This document shows, piece by piece, positions 1 through 8,302 of a stretch of DNA of 47,825 nt. The notes beneath the pieces are model-generated. The model saw only the letters and a list, made by a program, of their open reading frames with translations. It was not told the origin of the DNA and searched no databases. Made by a program: the position numbers and the translations under genes. How positions within the stretch are numbered: the first letter of the stretch is position 1; every line of letters begins with the position of its first letter. The stretch spans positions 1 through 47,825 of the forward strand of contig CAZFNR010000010.1 of assembly GCA_964520525.1 (NCBI GenBank). Direction: 5' to 3'. Source of the DNA: JAJPXC01 sp964520525 (lineage in GTDB: Bacteria; Bacteroidota; Bacteroidia; Bacteroidales; Muribaculaceae).

Positions 1-19
1 ATTAAAAATCGATTTATTT

Positions 20-652
20 ATGAAAAATAAAGTTTTTTGTTTGGCACTGTTTGTGGTATCATGTATAAACGCATTTTCCCAAACCACTATTAGCTATGGG
101 CAAATTAGTTGTTATTGCCCACAAACCGGGCAAATGCTTGGCGGTGGAGGTGCTGTTGCTATTACTTTCTACGATGGTTACATTAAGCATACATTGTATG
201 GAAAGCTACAAGCGGTTCAGCAAAATAGCGATGGCTCTATCACATATGTTCCAACAGGATTTGCCGGAACGCCAGCGGTACAATGTAATGCTGTGTTGGT
301 CTCCTCTGATTTACAACGCATGGAAGAGCGTATGACATCCACAATAGGGAATATGTCGTTAAATATGATTAACACATATACTTCAATGGGAGAAGATGGA
401 GGGCGAGCTGCACAAAATTGGGCAAATGCCCAAGCAGCTTCACGACGTGGGAGTGTCGGTTCAAACCGACACGAAGACCGGGAATGCAGAATTTGCGGCG
501 GTACCGGGGTTTCTAAAACTCCTAATTCGGGAGGTTCCCGCTCTTCATGGGTTGCGTATTATAATAGTGCCGGTAATAAATGTCCATATTGCGGAGGTTA
601 TACAAGCCATTATCATGATAAATGTTCACATTGCAACGTCCCCAATTATTAG
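20..652 (+). CDS. Secreted Cys-rich protein of unknown function with zinc-ribbon-like C-terminus
   Basis: I do not recognise this 210-residue protein. Residues 1-21 form a typical signal peptide ending at a Ser-Gln/Thr junction, so it is probably exported. The C-terminal third has paired cysteines: a CxxCGGTG knuckle near residue 156, reminiscent of half a DnaJ zinc-finger repeat, then C188/C191 and C202/C205 with histidines at 197 and 199 between them, consistent with metal binding or disulfides. The gene is visibly more AT-rich than its neighbours, which may indicate transfer. It converges with yidC, and a shared hairpin terminator lies between them. The start at 20 is the only ATG that gives a signal peptide; upstream promoter sequence lies outside the window. 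Coding status is fairly sure, function unknown. Confidence 0.75.
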   Translation: MKNKVFCLALFVVSCINAFSQTTISYGQISCYCPQTGQMLGGGGAVAITFYDGYIKHTLYGKLQAVQQNSDGSITYVPTGFAGTPAVQCNAVLVSSDLQRMEERMTSTIGNMSLNMINTYTSMGEDGGRAAQNWANAQAASRRGSVGSNRHEDRECRICGGTGVSKTPNSGGSRSSWVAYYNSAGNKCPYCGGYTSHYHDKCSHCNVPNY

Positions 653-691
653 TATAGCAGTTTGGTAAAACCTGAATTGTATCGAGCAATG

Positions 692-729
692 AAAAGAGGT
701 TAACTCGGTTGAGCGGGTTAACCTCTTTT
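692..729. terminator. Bidirectional hairpin terminator between convergent genes
   Basis: A perfect 13-bp inverted repeat (AAAAGAGGTTAAC at 692-704 and its complement at 717-729) with a 12-nt loop. It is A-rich on the left and T-rich on the right, so it can terminate in both directions. It sits between the rightward Cys-rich gene (stop at 652) and the leftward yidC (stop at 751). Confidence 0.85.
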
Positions 730-750
730 GTGTTGCTATTAAGACGATGC

Positions 751-2847
751 TTAGCGGCGGCGTTGCTGTTGTTTCTGCTGCTCGCGGAGCATGGCTTGCT
801 GACGACGCTGGGCTTCCTCAAGTCGCGCCATAAAGCCTGATTTCTTTTTGGGCTTGGCGGCGTTTGCCATCATCTGCTCGCGCACTTTCTTTTCGTTGAC
901 GCAGCGGCGGAAGATGTAGGTCTGTATGATGGTGATGAGGAGCGACAGGAAGTAGTAGTAGCTGAGTCCTGAGGCGTAGTCGTTGAAGAAGAACAGGAAC
1001 ATCAGCGGCATCAGATACATCATCCATTTCATTCCGGGCATGGAGGCTGATGAGGGTTGGTTCTGCATATTGATTTGGGTGTACAATATGTTAGTTACTG
1101 TCATTAGGAGGCAGAACAGGCTGACATGGTTGCCGTAGAACGGGATGGAGAACGGGAGGGTTAAAATCACGTCGGGAGCCGAGAGGTCTTTAGCCCAAAG
1201 GAACGCCTCACCGCGTAGCTCGATACATGACGGGAAGAAAGAGAACATGGCTATCAGCACCGGCATTTGGAGCATCAGCGGCAGGCAGCCTGAGAATGGG
1301 CTTGCGCCGGCTTTGCTGTAGAGCTGCATGGTCTTTTGTTGGCGAGTCATGGCGTTCTCGTTGCCGGGATATTTGTCGTTGATTTCCTTGATTTCCGGGG
1401 CGAGCACGCGCATCTTGGCCTGTGACATATAGCTCTTGTAGGTGAATGGGAACAGGATAATCTTGATGAAGATGGTGAGTAGCAGGATGATGACTCCGTA
1501 GTTGGAAATGAATGAACCGAGGAATGTGAACACGGGGATGATAATCAGTGTGTTAATCCAGCGGAACAGGCTCCAGCCCAACGGAATCAGATGGGTCAGT
1601 TCAAGGTCTTCATCGGGAGAGACTGTGTCGTCGAGGCTTGCCAGCAGCGGATATAGGTTGGGGCCGAGGAATAGGTCGAAGCTGGCGGGGTTGGCTGAAG
1701 TCGACGAGTAGTCCATCGTGGCTTTCATCTCCATCTGTTTCAGGTATCGGGGGTCGTCGTTAATGACTGTCGATTTCAGCTCGGCCGCGGTGAACGCTGA
1801 GGTGGAAATGAGTGCCGATGAGAAGAATTGGTTTTTGAACGAAATCCATTTAACTTTTTGGTTGAGAGATTTGGCGTCGTCGGATGTTTCGCTGAGGTTG
1901 TCGGGGCTTTCTCCTGAGTATTTGTAGAAGATGCCGCTGTTTCGTTCCTCAAATGTGCGTCCGGTCTCGTTTCTTGCCATCTTTTGGCTCCACTGCATAT
2001 CAATCGAGGCAACCGACGAGGGGATGATGGTGTTCATGCCCGACTGGACAATCTCCATTTTGACGACGTAGCTGTCGGGTCGCAGTGTGTAGCGCAGCCC
2101 CCACATCGCGCCTTTTTCAAGGTCGAGTTTCATCAGGACTGTCGAGTCGTTTTCCACGACCGGGGTGAAGTAGAAGTTGCCGGTATCAAACCGTTGCGAC
2201 GCAGACGAGAGGATGAAGCTGTAGCCGCTTGTCTGCGGAGTTAACAGCTTGACCAGAGTTGTGTCGCCACCGACGTAGGTGTCATATTCTTTGAGCGTTG
2301 CTTGTGATATTATGCCGCCTTTGTTGGCGAGTTCGAGCTTGAGCAGGTTGTTTTCGAGCACCACGGTCGCCGAGTCGCCGTGTAGGTGTCGTCCGAAGCT
2401 GCCGTAACGGTCGCCGTCGGCGATGGCGCGGCGCAGGTTGTCGGTAGCGTCGATAGCTTGCTGTCGGGTGAGCGCGGAGTAGTCGTTGGCAAGCAGGTTG
2501 TTTACGCTGACGGTTGTGTCAAGGGCGTTGACCGAGCCTGAGATGTTGCCGTCGGTGTCGGCGGTCAGTTTCACGTCGGTGGTGGTGAATGTGAGCAGTC
2601 CGGTTGAGTCGGCGACTCCGGCGGTTGCGATAACCCGGCGCAGAGTGGATGTCTCGGCGGCGGTAATCGAGTCGAGAGTCATGGCGCGTCGCGCGGCTTC
2701 GTCGTCCATTTGTCGTTGCTGCCGTTCGGCTTGTTCCTGCAAGGCTTTCTGAGCCTGAATTTCTTCCTCCGACGGCTTGTTGAGGTACATGAACCCAAAG
2801 ACAACTGCCGCCATCATGAGCAATCCTAAAATGGTGTTTTTATCCAT
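751..2847 (-). CDS. yidC: Membrane protein insertase YidC
   Basis: YidC/Oxa1 family insertase of the inner membrane, which folds and inserts membrane proteins alone or with SecYEG. The 698 residues show the Gram-negative layout: an N-terminal membrane anchor (residues about 5-21), a large periplasmic beta domain (about 60-400), and a C-terminal 60KD_IMP insertase domain (about 430-640) with several hydrophobic segments and an amphipathic loop rich in charged residues (KMRVLAPEIKEINDKYPG). The tail is strongly basic (ends QQQRRR), as in YidC proteins that contact ribosomes. Length is usual for Bacteroidota. In this phylum pyrG commonly precedes yidC; here only a short pyrG remnant is left upstream, and yidC appears to use the pyrG promoter with a leader of about 170 nt. 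Confidence 0.97.
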   Translation of the reverse strand: MDKNTILGLLMMAAVVFGFMYLNKPSEEEIQAQKALQEQAERQQRQMDDEAARRAMTLDSITAAETSTLRRVIATAGVADSTGLLTFTTTDVKLTADTDGNISGSVNALDTTVSVNNLLANDYSALTRQQAIDATDNLRRAIADGDRYGSFGRHLHGDSATVVLENNLLKLELANKGGIISQATLKEYDTYVGGDTTLVKLLTPQTSGYSFILSSASQRFDTGNFYFTPVVENDSTVLMKLDLEKGAMWGLRYTLRPDSYVVKMEIVQSGMNTIIPSSVASIDMQWSQKMARNETGRTFEERNSGIFYKYSGESPDNLSETSDDAKSLNQKVKWISFKNQFFSSALISTSAFTAAELKSTVINDDPRYLKQMEMKATMDYSSTSANPASFDLFLGPNLYPLLASLDDTVSPDEDLELTHLIPLGWSLFRWINTLIIIPVFTFLGSFISNYGVIILLLTIFIKIILFPFTYKSYMSQAKMRVLAPEIKEINDKYPGNENAMTRQQKTMQLYSKAGASPFSGCLPLMLQMPVLIAMFSFFPSCIELRGEAFLWAKDLSAPDVILTLPFSIPFYGNHVSLFCLLMTVTNILYTQINMQNQPSSASMPGMKWMMYLMPLMFLFFFNDYASGLSYYYFLSLLITIIQTYIFRRCVNEKKVREQMMANAAKPKKKSGFMARLEEAQRRQQAMLREQQKQQQRRR

Positions 2848-2892
2848 TATCTAAATTTGGTGGTTGTGTGATTGTTTTAAATAATCGCTATT

Positions 2893-2996
2893 CTATTTTC
2901 CGCGTGTCTTGGGCAGGCGGTCGCTGGTGACGCGGTTATAATTGCTTTGTCGGTTGATGAGACCCCGCCGGTGACGAAAATGTGCTTGGTTTCCAC
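2893..2996 (-). pseudogene. pyrG: Remnant of the 5' end of pyrG (CTP synthase)
   Basis: Reading leftward from a GTG at 2996, the translation begins with ETKHIFVTGGV followed by SS, which matches the invariant CTP synthase N-terminus (M-ETK-IFVTGGVVSS-GKG-) apart from a missing Val codon. Continuing, K-IITAS fits the next helix. The frame is then lost by a small indel, and the next frame reads SDRLPKTRGK before TAG at 2893, matching the S-G-LLK-RG stretch that follows in PyrG. The total of 104 nt is not a multiple of three. Only about 35 of roughly 535 codons remain, so it cannot be functional; an intact pyrG must lie elsewhere (inference). A promoter-like TATTTTTG lies about 30 nt upstream of the old start. 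Confidence 0.8.
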
Positions 2997-3025
2997 GCTT
3001 TGACAGTGATAACGTAATTAGGGCG

Positions 3026-3056
3026 CAAAAATACAAAATTCCATTCTAATCCCCAA
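3026..3056 (-). promoter_or_regulatory. Bacteroidota promoter for pyrG remnant / yidC
   Basis: On the minus strand, TTG (3054-3056) is followed after 20 nt by TATTTTTG (3026-3033), matching the Bacteroidota sigma-ABfr consensus TTG-N19-21-TAnnTTTG. It lies upstream of the decayed pyrG start and is the nearest promoter to yidC, which starts about 170 nt further on. Confidence 0.65.
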
Positions 3057-3139
3057 CAAGAATTTCGCTGTTGCCGGTGTCGACGGCGTAGAGGGTCTTT
3101 GTCCGTGAGGGTGGGGGGGGTGTGAAGGCTTTGTCGGGG

Positions 3140-4249
3140 TCATTTCTTTGCGACATCGACTTTTTGGGTAGGCGGGAGGGTGCCGTTGCGCTCATCGACA
3201 GCGTCGATTACCTCGCGGGCGACGTGAATAAACGCCTGACCGGTAATGGAGTCCTGAAGTGCGATGGGTGTGCCGTTGTCGCCTCCCTCACAAATGGCGC
3301 CCACGATGGGTATTTGTCCCAATAGTCTGACGCCGAGTTCTTTGGCGGTGTTCGCCGCCCCGTCTTTACCGAATATGTAGTATCGTTCGTCGGGGTGTGG
3401 CTCCGGGGTGAACCAAGCCATATTTTCGACAATGCCGAGAATGGGGACGTTGACCTTGTCGCCAGTGAACATTGCTATGCCTTTTCGCGCGTCGGCGAGG
3501 GCTACTTCTTGCGGGGTGCTGACGATTACCACGCCGGTGATGGCGAGAGTCTGCACGAGAGTCAGATGTATGTCGCTCGTTCCCGGCGGCATGTCAATCA
3601 AGAAATAGTCGAGGTCGCCCCAGTCGGCATCGTTGATGAGCTGTTTGATCGCCGTGGATGCCATCGCGCCCCGCCATAGCACGGGGCTGTTTTTGTCGAC
3701 AAGGAAGCCGATTGACAGGATTTTCACTCCGTAGCGTTCCAACGGGATTATGAGGTCTCGTCCGTCGACATTGTGCATATAAAGCCCTTCGTTTTCGACT
3801 CCGAACATTTTAGGCACCGATGGGCCGAATATGTCGGCATCGAGTAACCCTACCTTGTAGCCTTCGCGAGCGAGTGCCACGGCGAGGTTGCTTGCGACTG
3901 TCGATTTGCCGACCCCCCCCTTCCCCGATGAAACGCCGATGATGTTTTTGACACCGGGGAGCGGGTTCACCGGTGGGGCAGGTGCGGCTTGTCGGGTCTT
4001 CACGGCGATGTTGCCTTTTATGTCGACTTCGGGCGAAATATGGGTTAGGATTGCGGTTTCGGCTGCTTTCACCAACGATTTGATGAACGGGTCGGTCGGT
4101 CGGTCGAATATGAGCGAGAAGTACACGCGGTTGCCGTCGATGCGTATATCGTCTTCGACCATGCCGAGTTCCACGATGTTTTTGCCGTTACCGGGGTATC
4201 GGACTGAGCGTAAGGCTTCGGTGATTATTGCGGGATATAAAGTTTCCAT
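3140..4249 (-). CDS. mrp: Mrp/NBP35-type P-loop ATPase, iron-sulfur cluster carrier
   Basis: ApbC/Mrp family ATPase of the cytosol, thought to carry Fe-S clusters to apo-proteins. The protein starts METLYPAII and has an N-terminal MIP18/DUF59 domain (about 1-80), a linker, then a ParA-like domain with the deviant Walker A SGKGGVGKST. The stretches DADIFGPSVPKMFG and DMPPGTSDIHLT, typical of Mrp, are present. The CxxC of enterobacterial ApbC is absent (the corresponding stretch reads NMAWFTPEPHPDERYYIFG), as far as I recall usual for this phylum. A longer reading frame extends upstream to 4366 but would overlap the end of trmB; the ATG at 4249 is 19 nt after the trmB stop and matches family length (369 residues), so I chose it. 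Probably co-transcribed with trmB. Confidence 0.95.
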   Translation of the reverse strand: METLYPAIITEALRSVRYPGNGKNIVELGMVEDDIRIDGNRVYFSLIFDRPTDPFIKSLVKAAETAILTHISPEVDIKGNIAVKTRQAAPAPPVNPLPGVKNIIGVSSGKGGVGKSTVASNLAVALAREGYKVGLLDADIFGPSVPKMFGVENEGLYMHNVDGRDLIIPLERYGVKILSIGFLVDKNSPVLWRGAMASTAIKQLINDADWGDLDYFLIDMPPGTSDIHLTLVQTLAITGVVIVSTPQEVALADARKGIAMFTGDKVNVPILGIVENMAWFTPEPHPDERYYIFGKDGAANTAKELGVRLLGQIPIVGAICEGGDNGTPIALQDSITGQAFIHVAREVIDAVDERNGTLPPTQKVDVAKK

Positions 4250-4268
4250 TTGGTTGATTTTTAGTTTG

Positions 4269-5066
4269 CTACAGGGCTTGGTTGTCGGTTTCGCCGGGCT
4301 GCCGTGGCATCCGGTCGGGGCATTGTATCCATCCACGCGAGAAGCTGCGGTAGGTGTCCGGCTCAATATCGACTTCGGGCTCGGTCAGAACGCCCTCTGC
4401 GGGAAGCCGCAACCGGAGGTATTTGATAGAAAGCCCTCGGTCGAGCCATTGCTGTTCATAGAATGTCTTGATGTCGAGGATTGGTCCGGTCAGCGCGCCG
4501 TCGCCGTTGTAGAGGTCGTCGGTGTCGATTTCTATCGGGAGCCGGTTGTGCCTCGCCATAAGCCGCGTGTAGGTGTAAAGGAACGGGCTGTCGGTTTTGA
4601 GGTGGATAATCCCTTCCGGGTTGAGAATGTGTCGGTAAAGCGATAGGAAACGAGTGCCGGTGAGACGTTTTCTGACTTTTTTCATTTGCGGGTCGGCAAA
4701 CGTGATCCATATTTCGTCGACTTCGCCGGGTGAGAAAAAGTGGTCGATAAGTTCGATGTCTGTTCTCAGAAACGCCACGTTGCCGAGTTGCTCGTCACGC
4801 GCCTGGCAGGCTCCTGTCCACATACGCGCTCCTTTGATGTCGACACCTATGTAGTTTCGGTCGGGGAATCTGCGAGCAAGCCCGACAGTGTATTCACCCT
4901 TTCCGCACCCGAGCTCGAGCACGATGGGATTGTCGTTTTTGAAAAAGATAGACCGCCATTTCCCTTTGAGAGGGAATCCTTTCTCGTTAAGAACTGCAAA
5001 GGGGTATTGGAAAACAAAGTCAATGGTTTCCATATCCCTGAATTTTTTCAGTTTGTTTTTACCCAT
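4269..5066 (-). CDS. trmB: tRNA (guanine-N7-)-methyltransferase TrmB
   Basis: SAM-dependent enzyme that methylates G46 in the tRNA variable loop. The 265-residue protein has the SAM-binding motif LELGCGKGEYT (about 52-62), an acidic loop GVDIKGARMW, and the TrmB signature region ITFADPQMKKVRKRL. It then continues with the conserved HILNPEGIIHLKTDS strand and the YEQQWLDRGLSIKYLRL stretch typical of the Bacteroidota protein. It ends in an extended tail. It is followed after 19 nt by mrp in the same direction. A GC-rich hairpin with T-run on the same strand lies just upstream (5081-5100), so it may depend on its own weak promoter or readthrough; no clear TAnnTTTG is visible. Confidence 0.95.
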   Translation of the reverse strand: MGKNKLKKFRDMETIDFVFQYPFAVLNEKGFPLKGKWRSIFFKNDNPIVLELGCGKGEYTVGLARRFPDRNYIGVDIKGARMWTGACQARDEQLGNVAFLRTDIELIDHFFSPGEVDEIWITFADPQMKKVRKRLTGTRFLSLYRHILNPEGIIHLKTDSPFLYTYTRLMARHNRLPIEIDTDDLYNGDGALTGPILDIKTFYEQQWLDRGLSIKYLRLRLPAEGVLTEPEVDIEPDTYRSFSRGWIQCPDRMPRQPGETDNQAL

Positions 5067-5080
5067 TATGATTTAAGAAA

Positions 5081-5100
5081 GGCGCGGCGGTTGCCGCGCC
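5081..5100 (-). terminator. GC-rich hairpin terminator after the LRR gene
   Basis: Perfect 8-bp stem GGCGCGGC/GCCGCGCC with a 4-nt loop, followed on the minus strand by TTTCTT. It lies between the LRR gene stop (5131) and the trmB start (5066). It may attenuate rather than fully stop transcription into trmB. Confidence 0.7.
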
Positions 5101-5130
5101 AATTGTGAGTGAACGATAGTTGCGCTGATT

Positions 5131-6627
5131 TTATCGGCGTGCGAGTTTTATGTTGGCTGTGCGACCGTCGGCGAGCACGATAGCTACGATGTAGATGCGG
5201 CTGTTCCAAGCTGCGGTGTCGATTGTGATTTCCTCTGATGCCGGTTGGACGTAGGTCCATTGGCGTGCAGCCGAGTCGTAGATGCGTAGGTTGTCAATCA
5301 CGGTGGTTGCCTTGACAATCAAGTCGGTGCCAGAGAAGAATGCTTTCACGCCGCTGTCGGCCGCTTCGGCTGTTATGTCGTCGCTGACCCCTGTCGATTG
5401 CTCAATGTCAAATTCTTTCCATTGCGGGGCTTCGGCGAACTCGCTTTGCATATTTGTGTTGACGTAGAGTTTCACGGCCGGTTGATTCACTCCGGCCCAC
5501 ACATCCACTCCGGTAGAGGGCACGGAGTTGGTGTATGCTGTCATCTCTTTCAGCGAAGTCCAGTTTTCCATGGCGTAGTCGCCGATTGATTCAAGAGAAG
5601 CGGGGATTTCAAATTTGGCGGCTTGAGATAGTCCGCGCATGGCGTAATCGCCTATGGATGTGATACCGCCGTGACTTATGTGTGAGGGGTCGAGTGATGT
5701 CGCGCCATTGTAGGTGTAGTTTTCCATGCGGTTGGTTGCCGTTGGGAAGTTGGTTGTGGTGAGAGCGGCGTCACCCCAAAACGCTCCTTGGCCTATCGAT
5801 GCCACGCCGTCGGGGATTTGGGCAGATGTCAGTGCCTCGCAGTCGGCAAACGCCCAGGGGCCGATTGCTTCGAGCGAAGAAGCCCGCCGCAGGTCTATCT
5901 CTGTGATTCCGCAGTTTCTGAAAGCTGCCGCCCCGATTGTTTTGAGGTTGTTGCCGAGGTCAATCGCCGTCAGCGCGGAGCAACCGGCGAATGCCGCCGA
6001 GTCGATTGCTGTCACAGAGGATGGGATTGCCACATCGGCAAGCAGTCGGCAATCGGCGAATGTCGCAGCCGGGATGGTTGTCACCGCGGCCTGGATAGTC
6101 GCATTTTCCAGTTTGTCGCACCCCATGAACAGGTGTGAGCCTATTGAGCTGACAGTCGAAGGGATGCTGACCGTTGAGAGAGAGCGGCAGCCGCTGAAAG
6201 CGGCGGGGCCTATGGTTTTAACCGATGCCGGGATTTCGATTGCCGTCAACGGGACAGCCAGAAACGCGCCTTCGCCAATTGCTGTTATGCCTTGCGGGAG
6301 TTTGATTGATGTTATCTGTGACCCGGCGAGCGCGTAGGGCGGAATTTCCGCCGCCGGGGCAATGCGTGCGCTTGTGATTAGCGCCTCGCCGTCGTAGGCC
6401 GATACGGTGGTGTTGCTGAGGTCAAGGGAGCGCAAAGCCTGAAGGTTGTCGGCGATGAACTCAAAGTCGGCAGCGTTGATTTGCCCGTTGACGGTCAGCG
6501 ATGATATGGATGTCTGGTCGCCTATGGCGTCGGCGATGTCACCGGGCGTTGTTGTCACCTCGAGAGCCGAGGCTATTTGCGCCAAAGCGATACAGGGGAG
6601 TAAAAAGAGATGTCTATGCAGCTTCAT
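5131..6627 (-). CDS. BspA-type leucine-rich-repeat surface protein
   Basis: A 498-residue exported protein. The start at 6627 (MKLHRHLFLLPCIALAQ) gives a clear signal peptide; a longer frame to 6717 would start inside the promoter. The middle (about 110-390) is a run of LRR_5 (BspA-like) repeats of 22-23 residues with the pattern AIG-AAF-GC-SLT-I-IPSSV. Such proteins of oral and gut Bacteroidota are surface exposed and bind host or matrix ligands; the ligand here cannot be told. The C-terminus (about 430-498) resembles the small beta-sandwich sorting-like tail seen on many exported Bacteroidales proteins. It is followed by a terminator, and its promoter is divergent from that of the DUF4199 gene. 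Confidence 0.88.
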   Translation of the reverse strand: MKLHRHLFLLPCIALAQIASALEVTTTPGDIADAIGDQTSISSLTVNGQINAADFEFIADNLQALRSLDLSNTTVSAYDGEALITSARIAPAAEIPPYALAGSQITSIKLPQGITAIGEGAFLAVPLTAIEIPASVKTIGPAAFSGCRSLSTVSIPSTVSSIGSHLFMGCDKLENATIQAAVTTIPAATFADCRLLADVAIPSSVTAIDSAAFAGCSALTAIDLGNNLKTIGAAAFRNCGITEIDLRRASSLEAIGPWAFADCEALTSAQIPDGVASIGQGAFWGDAALTTTNFPTATNRMENYTYNGATSLDPSHISHGGITSIGDYAMRGLSQAAKFEIPASLESIGDYAMENWTSLKEMTAYTNSVPSTGVDVWAGVNQPAVKLYVNTNMQSEFAEAPQWKEFDIEQSTGVSDDITAEAADSGVKAFFSGTDLIVKATTVIDNLRIYDSAARQWTYVQPASEEITIDTAAWNSRIYIVAIVLADGRTANIKLARR

Positions 6628-6714
6628 CTGATATTGTAATACGGTGAGATTCTGTGAAATCGTCCGTGTCGCAAAGCGGCGGCTCGGTGCAATTCCGATT
6701 AATAAGGTTGCGCA

Positions 6715-6722
6715 CAAAAATA
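6715..6722 (-). promoter_or_regulatory. -7 element for the LRR gene
   Basis: Minus-strand TATTTTTG fits TAnnTTTG and lies about 90 nt upstream of the chosen LRR start. I see no good TTG at the -33 position, so this is less certain than other promoters in the window. Confidence 0.45.
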
Positions 6723-6775
6723 CAAAATATTGTGTAAAAAACCATCTTCCACTTAGTTAATATAGCCAAATTCAG

Positions 6776-6783
6776 TATCTTTG
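6776..6783 (+). promoter_or_regulatory. Promoter of the DUF4199-glycosyltransferase operon
   Basis: TATCTTTG fits TAnnTTTG and lies only 10 nt before the ATG at 6794, implying a very short leader. The -33 region reads TTA rather than TTG. It is divergent from the LRR promoter about 55 nt away. Confidence 0.6.
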
Positions 6784-6793
6784 CGGAGTAATT

Positions 6794-7318
6794 ATGACAC
6801 AACAACGCAAATCAATCTATCGCCGCGGGGCAGAGAACGGCATTGTGATGGGGGTTTTCCTGTCGGTGCTGTTTCTTGCCATGGCCAATTCGCTTGAGTC
6901 TGCATGGCTCGGTATGTTGTCGATGGTGATGGTGCTTGGGGTTCCGTTTCTCACTTACGGCTTGCTGCGACGTTCCTATCGGTTAGATATGGGTCTGTCG
7001 AAGTTCAGCGAGTTGTGGATGGAGGGTATCATCATTTTTGCCGGTGGGTCGGTCATTTTGGCTGTTGTCGCGCTGGCATATATGCGCTGGATTGAGCCGA
7101 CGTTCATCACCACGCAGGTGACCACCCTTGCCGCCCTCTATCGCGAGGCCGGCGAGACGGGCGTTGCCGACATGGTCGACAACGCGGTGTCGCGTCACGC
7201 ACTCCCGACGCCTGCCGAGGTCGCCGTGGAGTTTGTGTGGCTCGGCGTTTTCAGCGGCTCGATGCTGTCGATGTTGATGACGTTGCTTGTGAAGGCCCGC
7301 CGGGTCGAAAGAGTGTAA
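6794..7318 (+). CDS. DUF4199 family membrane protein
   Basis: A 174-residue inner-membrane protein with four hydrophobic segments (about 17-35, 38-58, 76-97 and 147-168), matching DUF4199, a Bacteroidota family of unknown function. It is the first gene of a tight rightward operon and is followed 27 nt later by a polyprenyl-phosphate-type glycosyltransferase. DUF4199 and this glycosyltransferase are often neighbours in Bacteroidales, which hints at a role in polysaccharide or lipid-linked sugar metabolism, but this is inference only. Confidence 0.85.
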   Translation: MTQQRKSIYRRGAENGIVMGVFLSVLFLAMANSLESAWLGMLSMVMVLGVPFLTYGLLRRSYRLDMGLSKFSELWMEGIIIFAGGSVILAVVALAYMRWIEPTFITTQVTTLAALYREAGETGVADMVDNAVSRHALPTPAEVAVEFVWLGVFSGSMLSMLMTLLVKARRVERV

Positions 7319-7345
7319 TGATTTTGGATAAAAACAATTGCAACA

Positions 7346-8302
7346 ATGGATATATCGGTTGTCGTCCCGCTTTATAATGAGGAGGAGTCGCTTCCCGAGC
7401 TTGAGGCTTGGATACGGCGCGTGATGGAGGCTAACGGTTTCAGCTATGAGATATTGTTTATCAATGATGGGTCTACCGACCGCTCGTGGGAAGTCATCGA
7501 GCGTCTGAGCGAGAGCAACCCGTGTGTGCGGGGTGTCAGCTTCAGGCGTAACTACGGTAAGTCGCCCGCTCTAAACACCGGTTTCATTCGTGCCAAGGGT
7601 GATGTCGTAATCACAATGGATGCCGACTTGCAGGATAGCCCCGACGAGATTCCGGAATTGGTGCGCATGATTAGGGAGGATGGGTATGACCTTGTGTCGG
7701 GTTGGAAGCAGAAGCGCTATGACCCGCTGTCGAAGACTATCCCCACAAAGTTGTTTAACGCCACCGCGCGGCGTGTCAGCGGCATTCACAACCTGCATGA
7801 CTTCAATTGCGGGCTTAAAGCCTACCGCAACAAGGTGGTGAAGCGTATCGAGGTCTATGGCGATATGCACCGCTACATTCCGTTTCTTGCCAAGAACGCG
7901 GGATTTAACCGTATCGGCGAGAAGGTGGTGAAACATCAGGCGCGGAAATACGGCAAGACCAAATTCGGGCTTGACCGGTTTGTCAACGGTTATCTTGACC
8001 TTGCCACGTTGTGGTTTACCAACAAGTTCGGAGTCAAGCCGATGCACTTCTTCGGGCTGCTCGGCAGCTTGATGTTCTTCATCGGTCTGCTTGCTGTGAT
8101 GGTTGTCGGTGGCATGAAACTCTACCATATGCATTCGGGTCACCCCTATGCGCTTGTGACTGACTCTCCCTATTTTTACATAGCCCTCGTGACGATGATA
8201 CTCGGCACGCAGCTTTTCCTGACGGGCTTTGTCGGCGAGCTGATAGTGCGCAATTCTCCCCGGCGCAATAACTATGAGATAGAGGAGGAGATTACCCGAT
8301 GA
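7346..8302 (+). CDS. Family 2 glycosyltransferase, GtrB/DPM1-like
   Basis: GT-A fold glycosyltransferase of 318 residues, probably transferring a sugar from a nucleotide donor to a polyprenyl phosphate carrier at the inner membrane. It starts DISVVVPLYNEEESLPELE and contains the NDGSTD motif, the metal-binding DADLQDSP at about 92-99, and the conserved RKYGKTKFGLDRF segment of the GtrB/ArnC/DPM1 group. Two C-terminal membrane segments (about 231-255 and 273-295) anchor it. The stop overlaps the next start by ATGA, implying coupled translation with the DUF6452 lipoprotein. The exact sugar is unknown. Confidence 0.93.
   Translation: MDISVVVPLYNEEESLPELEAWIRRVMEANGFSYEILFINDGSTDRSWEVIERLSESNPCVRGVSFRRNYGKSPALNTGFIRAKGDVVITMDADLQDSPDEIPELVRMIREDGYDLVSGWKQKRYDPLSKTIPTKLFNATARRVSGIHNLHDFNCGLKAYRNKVVKRIEVYGDMHRYIPFLAKNAGFNRIGEKVVKHQARKYGKTKFGLDRFVNGYLDLATLWFTNKFGVKPMHFFGLLGSLMFFIGLLAVMVVGGMKLYHMHSGHPYALVTDSPYFYIALVTMILGTQLFLTGFVGELIVRNSPRRNNYEIEEEITR

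Noticed and set aside
5726..6337. 203-codon plus-strand frame inside the LRR gene
   Set aside because: Repetitive shadow of the leucine-rich repeats on the other strand.
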